From the NCBI GenBank assembly GCA_012064385.1, contig QRDG01000240.1:108455-172454 (forward strand): a stretch of DNA of 64,000 nt, in the 5' to 3' direction. The notes under the pieces were generated by a model that was not told where the DNA came from, did not search any database, and saw only the letters and a list, made by a program, of their open reading frames with translations. The translations under genes were made by a program, and so were the position numbers. Position 1 is the first letter of the stretch; each line of letters opens with the position of its first letter. This stretch comes from Puccinellia tenuiflora (lineage: Eukaryota > Streptophyta > Magnoliopsida > Poales > Poaceae). This document shows, piece by piece, positions 34,451-45,735 of the stretch.

Positions 34451-35021
34451 CACTAGGTATGGAATCTAGATTGAATTCCATGATTTTGGCGCAAAATGAT
34501 TGCTACTAAACAAGCTTTAAGTGGTTGGTCGTTCGGCCTAGTGTTAGGCTTGTACGGTTGTAATTCTATTCTACCTATCAATGCATCGAGACACAAGCTT
34601 TGTGCTTTCTTGGAAAAAAACGCATTTTATTCTCCCAAACCTCCCGCTTGCTACTGCCATCGCTTCTTAACCTTAGTTGGCGTTTGAACCTTAGTTGGCG
34701 TTTGCTAACTAACTACCTTTAGCAGAATAATTCACTCATTGTTAACATTATAACCTAGTTGACGTTTTCCCCCATTCAAATGATCACTTTCCCCGGTCAC
34801 AAACGCCTTCTTGTGCGATTGGGCAAGTAAATAACAACTACCTTACCATGAACAAGGTTCAGGCTTCCCTAAAAAAATGAAAATGAACAAGGCTCGGGCT
34901 TTCAGCGAGCTCGTTATTTTGACATCTAATGATTGTTGAATACTTCAAGTTCCTCTGTACATTAAACATTGTCATCACCATGACCAACCATCGCTACAGG
35001 CTTACATGAGATCGACATTGT
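34451..35021. other. Intergenic stretch downstream of the GABA transaminase gene
   Basis: It holds the likely 3' UTR of the minus-strand GABA transaminase gene nearest 35,021. Otherwise there is AT-rich DNA with a short TTAGTTGGCGTTTG duplication at about 34,673-34,704. No gene was recognised. Confidence 0.5.
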
Positions 35022-38000
35022 TTAGTTCTTGGATTTGAGCTCTGCAATTCTTTCCTCTGTGGCATTCAGGGCGTCACCATATTTGCTCACAATCTGAAAG
35101 GGGATGGTGTCAATTCATACAGTTCACCAGAAGCAGAATAGCATATTATAAAGAGTGTGATCTTACTTCTTCAACTTCACGAGGAGTCATTATCAGCGGG
35201 GGTGACAGCATGATGCTATCCCCAGCAACTCTGATAAGCATCCCACGCTTCTCGCACTCGGCACCAAATATTGAACCAACTCCTGAAATCACCAACCAGG
35301 ACTTGCTCAACTATCCAAGCCGAGCCATTTCCCAAGGTATTTTTACTGCTCAGATGATTTATTTTGGTAACTACTCTCAACTATTAAAGGATAAATTATC
35401 GAATTGCAGACCCACTAGACTAAGGTTTTCTTTTGTTGTTTATCAGAGTAGTTCACTGATGTCGCATAGTTGGTGAAGTTCAACTAGAATCTTGGCTTAG
35501 CAAAAGCCTATAATATTATTAGTTTAGTGCATTGCATTATATATTTCTAGCTGGCCTGAAAGCTCAATAACTACGTGTGGTAAATAACAAATTTCCCTAT
35601 CATACCATCCCCCTAGCAGCATGGACTGTGTAGAAAAAAAACAGTGGCTGAAAACTAGAATATTATATGCTAGTAATTCCATGCTAAAATCGAAGCATGC
35701 AAGCATGAAAGGTACAAACCCCATTCTGCAGGAAATGGATCATTTGGTGACTTGTTGTCAACGAATTCAGTTCCAAGTATCAATCCCAGGCCACGTGTCT
35801 GTGAAGAGGAGGACAATATTATGTGTGTTCAACAGGAAAGAAACAATTAAATATTTATGAAGGAAATAAACTGAAGAAAATTGACATGATAGTTACCTCT
35901 CCGATGATCGGACTTCCTGAGAAGGCCTTGATTCCTTCCTGGAACCTTGGAGCAATTTCGTTGACATGTTTGGTAATATTTCTTTCACTAATAGCAATTA
36001 TGGAAACGATTCATCAGATGCATAAATCAACATAAATGAAGTGTTGAGCATTTTTAGCGAAATTGTCTTTACTTATAAATCTTCAGAGCTTCTATGGCAA
36101 CAGCACACGAAACTGGATGCCCCGAGTATGTAAAGCCATGAGCAAAAGAACCTGTAATTAAACAATACAAGTGGTTTTAAATTCAGTAGCAAGAGAAAAA
36201 AAGATTTCATGCAGTAGAATTATCTTTACCAAGTTTATTGCTCTCTGAATGAATTACATTCGCTATTTCTGGGCTAACGAGAATAGCTGCAATTGGCATG
36301 TAAGCAGAAGAAAGAGCCTGGCAGAGGAAAAATTAGCAACAGCAACAAAAAAATCTAACCAACAAAAGAGGGAAGTTATCCTCTACCAAAAAAGTACTCG
36401 AGACGTACCAAACTCAGGAACTCACCTTTGCTATGGAGACAAGATCTGGTTTAATGTTATACTTATCACATCCAAACATGGTTCCCAATCTTCCAAATGC
36501 AGTAATGACCTAAAGAGAAATTAAGTAACTTTTCCACCAACGAAGTATCTCCTTCTCTCTTTACAAGATAAACTTATATTACCTCATCTGCTATTAATAA
36601 GATGTCGTACTTCTTGAGGATTGCTTGAATCTGTTGGAAGAGAGAAAAAATAGTACAAGATTAGCATACCTTGCCCCACAAAAAAAAGGAACAAAATTAT
36701 TTGATATCGAACTACCTAACTATACAAACACTGGTGGCTGCAGTGGGCTGCACTTAGCAAACGACCATTTTTGTTGGAAAAACACATTATGAAATGGAAA
36801 ACGAATAACATCACCTTGGCACGTAGGCAACACAAACGGAACTACCATAATTTCATATTTTTATTAAATAAAGGAAATTCTGGAGAGATACAAGACCGAG
36901 TTCCCACCAAAACATCAGATGTACATTCAAATGCACCTCCTAGAGCGCAGTTGTGTCGATTGAAGATGCATTTTAGGGTATTCGACTATTTTCTTAAATA
37001 ATTAATATGCATTTTAGGGTATTTGACTATTTAATGGAAGTCAGAACTAAATCTGATGAAATTGTTACAAGTTGAAATATCTTGTAATTGTCGCTGAGAA
37101 AATATATGTTAACTGTAACGCCCTTCGAAGGTGAATCATATATATATTTTTAGAATCTAATAACTAGAAGAAAGTTATGGGGTCTTCTAAAATCAAGTTC
37201 ATTATGTCACCTTCTCAAAATAACTTTTTGGAGGGAGGATGACCCCGCCGGCACCCATCACAGGTTCAGCAATGAAGGCGGCAATCTGACAATAGAAGGT
37301 GATGGGATAATTTAAGAACAGTTTAACAACATATAGCATAGGGGACTTCAAAAATAGCATATGATCCTTCACGAGGTACAAAAAAAAAGAGCTTTACTGT
37401 TTCGGGTCCTTCTTTGAGGATAAGACTCTCCAAGTTATTAGCCAGTCTAGTTGAAAATTCTTCTTCTGTTTCATCTATACCAACCAAAATCAATTTAGTA
37501 AACATAATATCCTACCGTGAGTTTACAAAAGAACTGATATATGGGTACCAGGAAGATGGAAGCGCCAGTAATGAGGGCAGTCCGTGTGCAGAACAAATGG
37601 TGCCGGTAGGTCAAACTTTTGGTGAAGAGCAGGAAGACTATGGATAAACGAGAGAATACAAACTTATTGCAAATATACCAAGAAAATAAGGAGCATGTCA
37701 ACTGTGGACAATATAACATCCTTTAAAAAGCTCATTGCACAAACTTAAGGTATTTAGAAAACAAATATTACTATTATGCAGGATCGTTAGCTCACCCCGA
37801 TAGACTAGCTGCTATTAACGTTGAACCATGGTACCTGTAAGAAAATAGAATCAAGATCTTGTTAATATCAAATTATACAGCTAAATAAATAAATTTAATG
37901 AAATGCTCAGAGGATACATGTTCCCTGGTGAAAGATTATTAAAATGCAATTCTTGGACTACTCCATTTTTCACTAGTTGTGATGCAATATTATTACAAGA

Positions 38001-40990
38001 AAATCTGCATGTTCTGATTGTGATGAGAGACACTTTTAACTGGCCTTCAATTCATTATTGGGTTCTTATCCTAATGAACAACGAATAGGCAATACAAAAT
38101 GAAATCAGAGTATCAGGTAAATATGCATCAACAAATTAAGCAACAAAATACCTACTAGTTTTAGGTAGAAAATGTAGTAAAAGAAATAAAGAGCGTTACG
38201 ATTTTGAGCGTGCAATAAATTTCTTCTTCTTTGGCCTCCCCAGTGCATTGTTATAATACCACACTAGTTTCACCTGTAAATGACAAGCGATCAGGACTGG
38301 AAGAGCGGAGATAAATAATAATCATAGACATCCATCAATGGGACAAAGTATTAGCAATAACAGGCCATGCTGCAGTGAAGTAATAACCAAATTTGTTACT
38401 ACTCCTGATGCTACTCACGCAATGTGGACTGTTATAATTTGGAATATCACAACTAAAGGACAAGGGAGAAACTAAGTGTTGCTAGAAAAGACTATGACTT
38501 TGAACACAATATAAAATTCACAGCCATCACAGTATCAATGTTTCGATAAATAGAAGATCAAAAGCATAGTCATTTTTTCTGTGGTACAATGTATATATTT
38601 TGACAGGAGGTGGCACTATGTGTATTATTTTTTACTATTCAAGCTTAAGCACAATGGGCAGTGTTTAATTTATTAGTAGCATAAACTCCAATTGATGAAA
38701 ATTTGTTTAACAAATAATTACCTGAGAGTCATTTGCTTCTGAACCGCTATTTGCGAAGAATACCTTTCCCATTTCCCTTGCAGTGAACATCTTGAGAATT
38801 TCATTCGCAAGATCCTGAATTTAGCAACACACATTAATCATCAATTTCACTGAAGTAATTTCTTCAGTTTGTTCCTTTCTAGTGGAAGAAGATGACAATA
38901 GAAATGAAGCAGACAGCATGCTAAACATGATATCATCAACAAACAGACGTACTCTACAATTTAACCATTTTCTTAAGGAGGATACTGAAAGATAAACGTA
39001 TGTACCAATGAGGGTTTGGTAGTACGGTTCCAAAAGGAATGATAGAAGGGTAATTTGTTTAATTGCTCCGTAGCAGCTTTGACTAGTCGAGGTTCGTTAC
39101 CACCTGAAAACAATGCAAACAGTATGCTAAAAAAACAACATGAACGTATGCTAAGAAAACAATATAAAAAACAACCTGCAAAATGTACCAGTAGGAAATT
39201 TTCGATTAACTTAATTACTGAGACCACAAGCTGTAATACACACAAATATACGTTTTTCTCATTTATGATATCTGTAACAAAACCTTTCGTAGATGTATGA
39301 TACGTTTTAGAAACTAGAAATGAACCAGCACTTTTGCCGTGGAAATCCTAGAAATTTACAGTTTTTTTTTCTTCCAAGCAGGAATGCAGGAAAAGAGTGC
39401 AGTGATAGCATCCAGACTTAAAAATAATGCTAAACTAATACAAGCGAGTAGTCAATTAGTTCATACTGGCATAAATTTGAAACATAGAAACTTTAGGTAG
39501 GAATATGCAGTCCTTTTAAGAAGTGTGATTAGTCAGTAGGGTCAGGTAATTTTCCAAAGTATGAAGTGATTTAGTTTCACGCATAACTTTGTTACCTCTT
39601 GCTAATCCAGTGTTCAGTGGACCTACAAACAGGTAATTACTAACATACATGTAAAGGCTCTTACCATTGAAATGACTAGTAAGGCAAAATTGTTGAATTG
39701 TTTTTGAAAGAAAACTATGAGGGAAGGCTGACAGTATAAATAGGAAACCCAGATTTGCATCCACGAAGATGAAACCAGGTGAACCATGGAGAAATAAGAG
39801 GTGATACAATCAGCAATATCTAAAATAATGCAACAAATTTTTGGTACATTGTAAAATCTGGCTCCATAGGTTGCATAACGCACATACCTAGAGCTGTACA
39901 CCACAATCCCGCAAGAGCATCTATATACTTTTTCCCATTGATATCATAGACATAAGCGCCCTGCAATATGGGTTGCATAGTGTAAGGTAAAACTTACAGC
40001 CACTGCAATATATCGACAAGTGGGCATCCTTATCATTATTTTCCGAAATGTTATTTCTATTAGGAGAAAAATGTCAGGGCCCAGAACCTCAGATCTGTCG
40101 ATAACCAGGGGATTCACGTCGGTGCTCTGCCATCCAGCTGTGAATGGAGCCAACATGCCATGCCCCTTAAACCTGGCAAAACGTTGCAGCATAAGAGGTA
40201 AAAAGTATACACCATAACTAATCCATGTAAATCTTAGAAGCATGCTAGTGACACAGCGACACTTGTGCACATGGGGATTTTACTTACCCGATTTCTTCTG
40301 TTGAGTCAGCCTGAAGGAACGGTTCAGAGCTGAAATACCTGGCCGGTGCCTCTGAAAAACTATGCAGTCCATGCAAGCTTCCAGCGCTAGCTACATATTT
40401 TAGTAAACCTTCAGCCTGTGTGGTGAGAAGAAAGAGGAAATCAGGCGTATTAACCCTTGTAAAAAATTACTGCACATGTTCTAGTGTCAAAGCCGTGTTA
40501 TGTCCCTGGCATCGATCCTAAACTAAACAAAGAAATTCTAATTTCAAGAGCAGAACCATTAAAAAAATCTACATTTACGCCGCACGCAGAGAGTATTTTG
40601 GTGAAATTAAAAAGGAAGTGGATCCAGTTGCCGATCGCACAACATTCAGGTCTGACAAATCTACAAGCTTGGGAACTGAAGAACAGAGACAAAGTTCAAA
40701 GGAACTGTTCTATTGATGTTGCTCCATAATCGATCAAAAATTAATCCAGTGCTCCACTTAGGCCTACTTGAATAAACCAGGAAAAAATAATCACCAATCA
40801 AACCGGAAAATAAGAACCCGGATACAAAAGACCACCCCACTTGTCGCACTTCTGGACGATAAGAACATGTCCCGTATCTTCAGCCGCGGTAGGGAATGGT
40901 TAGGAGGAATCGAGGAGACGGAAGAGCTATGATGGTCACCTTGGAGGCGGCGTTGGATCTGAGGAGGCGGCCGCGGGCAAGCATCATCAT
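35022..40990 (-). CDS. POP2/GABA-T: Gamma-aminobutyrate transaminase (class III, PLP), mitochondrial; 19 exons
   Basis: Exons: 40990-40940, 40415-40288, 40172-40088, 39960-39888, 39103-39006, 38814-38722, 38273-38200, 37834-37796, 37637-37549, 37474-37398, 37285-37211, 36630-36583, 36509-36426, 36317-36230, 36151-36073, 35987-35897, 35798-35720, 35282-35167, 35093-35022. The sum is 1,539 nt, 512 aa, all introns GT..AG and all phases consistent. It transfers the GABA amino group to pyruvate/glyoxylate (plant type), yielding succinic semialdehyde in the GABA shunt. Seen: Arg-rich start MMMLARGRLLRSNAAS (mitochondrial presequence-like), VFFANSGSEAND, VWYYNNALGRPKKKKFIAR, YHGSTLIAASLSG, IAEPVMGAGGVI, LLIADEVITAFGRLG and SIAKALSSAYMPI. 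Lys338, last codon of exon 13, is the expected PLP Schiff-base residue. The C-terminus is EERIAELKSKN. Length matches the family; no defect is seen. Confidence 0.96.
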
Positions 40991-41084
40991 CTCGCCAGGA
41001 TTCCGTCCACCTTCACTCCCCGGGGCTTGGAAGGAAGGAAGCGACAACAGGAGTGAGAAAAAGGATGTCGGGGAGGTAAATGGA

Positions 41085-41091
41085 ATTTATA
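41085..41091 (-). promoter_or_regulatory. Putative TATA box of the GABA transaminase gene
   Basis: TATAAAT on the minus strand lies about 95 bp upstream of the start codon at 40,990, which would put transcription start near 41,055. It is inferred from position only. Confidence 0.45.
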
Positions 41092-41673
41092 AGCCCTGGA
41101 TGAACGGGAACGGCAATGAAGGCATTTTGGTACGTCCACCTGGTAAATGCACGCAGTTGTGTGCAGGTGTTTGGCTAAAACACGCCAAGTCTTTTGCAGT
41201 ACCCCTAATTTGTTGTGGGTCATCCATTTTGGTGAAACCAGAGGCCCACGTTAATTTATATTCCAGGATGTATCTAGATGTATTTTAGTGCTAGATACAT
41301 TTGTATTGGCGACACTTATTTTAGTGATACATCTGTATTAGTGATAGTACTTATTTACATATTATTTATTGCTAGATACATCCGCATTAGCGACACTTAT
41401 TTTCGGATGGGGGCCTACTAATGGTAAAACTAAGGGTAGTACAAAATGCACTAGTACTTGATTGGGCGTCAAATTATAGCACCTGCACCTGCTAAAATAT
41501 CCTCCACTCAGTTGCCTTCGTTCGTTCTTCCCATCTCCTTGATCAGCTGACTCATCTCCTTTCCTAAACTCTAGAAATGTCGTGGGCAGCGACATCTCAA
41601 GTGGCACCGTGTTTTTGGCTACGGAGCGTATGTGCGGTGGAATAGCACGAGTCGTCGAGCTTTGGGATGGAGA
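41092..41673. other. Upstream region with degenerate MITE traces
   Basis: Around 41,270-41,410, repeated GATACATCTGTATTAG-like and TATCTAGATGTATTTTAGTG phrases resemble the interior of Stowaway-type MITEs without clear termini. The rest is unassigned promoter-proximal DNA. Confidence 0.4.
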
Positions 41674-42303
41674 GAGACGATGATGGGGAGGGGCTGCTGG
41701 CGCCATTACTTGCAGTCGCGAAAGAGGAGACGACATTGGTGGTGTACGGCCTTACCAAACTTAACGGGCTCTCGGCCTCATCTCCCTCACGACGGAAAAA
41801 ATATCTTAGAAAAATTTCAAGAATACCATAGTTACTCATTGTTGATTCAGTTTATACTACTCTCCTTCCCTATTACTCCTATGTGTACTGTCTACTTGTC
41901 ATTTTCGAACTGACATGTGGGATCCCCGCTGAAATGAATGAAATGCAGGACCGACCTATGCCACGTTGGACAGACCTGACAGGTGGGACCGCCGTGAGGG
42001 ACTCAGAAGGCTTGCGTGAGACGATGATGGGGAGGGGCTGCTGGCGCCATTACTTGCAGTCGCGAAAGAGGAGACGACATTGGTGGTGTACGGCCTTACC
42101 AAACTTAACGGGCTCTCGGCCTCATCTCCCTCACGACGGAAAAAATATCTTAGAAAAATTTCAAGAATACCATAGTTACTCATTGTTGATTCAGTTTATA
42201 CTACTCTCCTTCCCTATTACTCCTATGTGTACTGTCTACTTGTCATTTTCGAACTGACATGTGGGATCCCCGCTGAAATGAATGAAATGCAGGACCGACC
42301 TGA
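41674..42303. repeat. 344-bp tandem duplication
   Basis: The segment starting GAGACGATGATGGGGAGG at 41,674 recurs at 42,018, with near-identity for about 285 bp up to GCAGGACCGACCT. A shorter unit around CCTGACAGGTGG(G/A)ACCGCC occurs three times (about 41,975, 42,300 and 42,348). The identical shadow ORFs in both copies are not genes. Confidence 0.85.
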
Positions 42304-42440
42304 CAGGTGGGACCGCCGTGAGGGACTCAGAAGGCTTGCGTGGACCGACCTGACAGGTGGAACCGCCATGTAGGACAGGAGTCCAGCGTGGTCTACTACC
42401 GTCCGTGCTGAATAAATCAGCAAAACTGAGGGACGATCCC

Positions 42441-42506
42441 AGCACTCGAACCCGCGACTACGACGCTAGGATTGCCGTGGTCAACCACTAGGCCACGGTG
42501 GTTGTG
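42441..42506 (-). ncRNA. tRNA-like sequence (possible SINE head or tRNA relic)
   Basis: The minus strand reads CCACCGTGGCCTAGTGGTTG, then ACCACGGCAATCC, and later GCGGGTTCGAGTGCTGG. TGGCCTAGTGG fits an RNA polymerase III A box and GGTTCGAGTGC resembles a B box with its flanking T-stem. It is shorter than a full tRNA and lacks a clean acceptor stem, so a tRNA-derived SINE fragment is more likely than a functional tRNA. Confidence 0.45.
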
Positions 42507-43483
42507 ATGTCTATGATACACAGTAGCTCTATTTAACCAGAAAGTGGACGCTGGGCCTGGGCCTTGGTGGGCGCAGGCCGTTTTTTTCTTTTGAACTTTT
42601 TTACTTCGGTGGGGAAGTACGGTGAGTCCAATGGGCCTGTAGGCCTGGTTCGGCCACTCAGCTGAGACAGCTCGGGCTTGGCCATATTTTTTTCTTTTAT
42701 AACTTTTGATTTTTAAGTCCAATTTTATAACCAAATAAATTTTGTAAATATGTCCTATTTCATTACAGACTATTAGGGACTGTTTTTAGTCAAAATTTAA
42801 TACAAAATACTCTTAAGCTTATATATTGCTTTGTATAGGGTTTTGAAGAATTTAAATTTAATTTTGGGATTCTTTTTTTAAATTCAAATGAAAGATTAAA
42901 AATGTCGGGATTTAAAATTGTGTCATGATTAAATTAAAACATCCACTTCTAAAATCTTGGCGGAGGTTTTACATTGTTTTACTTTTTTTTCAAAATACAT
43001 TCAAAGTGGCGGTCATGACCGTTCGTAGCTAGGGTTGAAACTGGCATTTTTTGTGAAGCGTCTACCAAAACGGCTCACCGAAAGCGGAACATCCAGATGT
43101 ATATAAAATAATAGACCACATTAGAAGTACATAGCACCCTGAGTTTGAATATAAAAACATTCATAGGTATTTCGAACTTTTTATAGAAGTTCCTGCCGAA
43201 TTTGCTGGAAGTGGGTTCAATTTGAACTACGAGTGTCGCATAGTTTGATCATGATTTTTTGCAAAATATCCATGTATTGATGTTTCCTCTTTGTAGCGCA
43301 CGGACACTTTTCTAGTATTTTTAAAATTTGTGCGCTCCAATCTTGTAACAAAAAATTGCTTCGTTCTCACATAAATAGAGAGAGTTCAAGTTTTTTTGTT
43401 GTCATCATAACTATTCTGGCAAACTGGGCCGACACTGGCGCAGTCCGGCTCTATTAGGCCCGTTAGACAGTGGCTGAAGCAGC
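42507..43483. other. Unassigned repeat-like DNA
   Basis: AT-rich non-coding sequence with a few phrases reminiscent of transposon ends. No terminus, ORF or gene was recognised. Confidence 0.35.
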
Positions 43484-45353
43484 TGATGTCTACCACACGA
43501 TTCTATTCTTTTAAACTTGTTGGGCCTCCAAATGCAGAGGTTTGTAGGACAATAGCAAATTTCTCTTAAGTGATTAACCCAAGGTTTATCGAATCCACGG
43601 GAGGTAGAGGTTGAATGTATCCTCTCTTAAGCAACCCTGCAATTAAGATACAAGAAGTCTCTTGTGTCTTCAACACACCTAATACAATGGCTAATTGTAT
43701 AGGTGCACTGGTTTGGCGAAGAGATAGTAAAATGCAAGTGATATGGATGGTAAAAGGTGATTTTGTAATTCTGTAATAAAAATGGCAGCAAGCAAACAAG
43801 TGACAAAAGTGACTAAAAACAGTGTATCAATGCTTGAAAATAAGGCCTAGGGATCATACTTTCACTAGTGGACACTCTCAACAAAAATAATATAATTGAA
43901 TACATAAATATTTCCTCTTAACTATGCTACCCCGAACTATCCTCCGGTTGGATAACGAACACCAATCCATTGCGTAGGGCTATAAAAGCACACCTTAAAG
44001 TCGCATTCCACATCTAAGGAACCCCACACTGTCAACTTCAGCACCCTAAGATAGTACTAGACAAACACCACAATTTCATAAAGACATCCAACACAAATAA
44101 TAACTCATGATAAGTATTCCTGTAATCTTTAGCCTAAGAGCCACACACGGTGCGCACACTGTCAACTTCGCACCATGAGACAAAGGTGACTCCGGAGATT
44201 ACATTAATAAAACCACTTGAGTAGCATAATTTATAAGATAATGAAGAGTAACATCTATGGATTCAACTAGATTACAAAGCTCATGATCACATAAAGATCA
44301 CACCATGGGAGAGATAGATGATCCACATAGCTACCGGCATGAGCCCTCAGCCCCGAGGGAGACTACCCACACATGTTCATGGTGATGAGGAGCTTGATGG
44401 AGAGGTGCAGCCCAGAGTGTAGGCGGCGGCCCGCAGTAGCCACGGCGCGGCGGCGGCTGTAGCCCGACGGCGGAGACCCTTGGCCCCCCTTCAAGCTTGG
44501 AGATGGTGCTGGTATGGAGGAGGTCCTCTGCCCCTAGGCGGCTGCCTAGGAGGAGGAAAATTCGTGCTTTTGGTGGCCCTCCCCAAAACTAGGGTTTCCT
44601 CTCTTTATATAGGTGGAGATAATGCTTCCCGGCCCTCCGATGGATGACCCTTTTGATCCAATGGCTCTTGGGCACCTCTAGAACCTTCCTAGGGACCCCT
44701 CATATCCTTAATGAGGTCCCAAAGTCGTGGCTTGGTCTAATCCTCCATATTTGGTAAGAGTTGGAGTCAATCACGTCACCAACTTTCGGAATCACGTAAT
44801 CAGATATTTGGCCTTCAGTAAAACGGGGATTCCCGGAGCTACGGACCTCCGATTGGGCTGTTATTGGGCTTAAATGAAAGCTATGGAAATTTCATACAAC
44901 ATTGCAGGCAATTTGATTTTCAGTTGACATCGTCTTCGGGTCTCAAACTGACAATCTCTGAAAAACATTTCCTGACAGATTTCAGGAAAGTCCCATTTCG
45001 ACTCCAATATGGTTTCCTATTGTATTTTTGATAGTTTCTACACGACAAATAGAAAAACAAGAAGATTGTGCACTTTGGCAACTATTAGTAGGTTAATCCA
45101 ATAAATGCCATAATATGATATAAAGTGCATGTAAAACATGTGGCAATTGACACTAGTGGAGACTGGACCTATTGTCCCGGGCCGTGAGGGTATTTTGTCG
45201 CGGTTGGCCAACCGCGACAGCGAAGGCGGGACTAAAGGTCCAACCATTAGTCGCGGACCTGTCACCAGCCGGGACAAATGGTCCTCATCCTGGGTGTGCT
45301 ACGGGCAGAACCTTTAGTCGCGGTTCGTATAACGGGCCGCGACTAATTGTTAT

Positions 45354-45506
45354 CTGCCGCGGCAGAAATTTGGGCACTTTCTGTGCCGCGGCAGAGAGTT
45401 CATTTTGGTTAGGGTTTAGGGTTTACTAATTCTCTGCCGCGGCAGAAATTTGGGCACTTTCTGTGCCGCGGCAGAAATTTGGGCACTTTCTGTGCCGCGG
45501 CAGAGA
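45354..45506. repeat. Palindromic TGCCGCGGCA repeat cluster in CACTA terminus
   Basis: Five copies of the palindrome TGCCGCGGCA are separated by AAATTTGGGCACTTTCTG units. A short TTAGGGTTTAGGG stretch lies between copies two and three. Such subterminal repeats usually serve as transposase binding sites in CACTA elements; that role is inferred. Confidence 0.7.
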
Positions 45507-45735
45507 ATTCATTTTGTTTTATTTTATTCATTTATTTTCTTTTCTTCATTTCAAAATAGTTTTCGTATATTTCTACGCTACCACATACAATACACTAGTA
45601 GAAAAAGGGGCATTGGTCCCGGTTCCAAAGGGGCATTGGTCCCGATTCATACATAGAAACATAAGCCCACACGTCGAGATCACGTTCAAGTTACTAGACC
45701 GACATCACGTTTCTCACACGTCCAGATCACGTCAA

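Noticed and set aside
35160..40500. Short plus-strand ORFs across the GABA transaminase region
   Set aside because: They are antisense shadows of exons and introns. The minus-strand exon chain gives one continuous 512-codon protein with consistent splice phases.
41883..42257. ORFs repeated in the tandem duplication
   Set aside because: They are identical because the DNA is duplicated. No splice context or protein family was recognised.
45410..45424. TTAGGGTTTAGGGTTTA as an interstitial telomere
   Set aside because: Only about two units, inside a CACTA subterminal region. This is too short to indicate telomeric origin.
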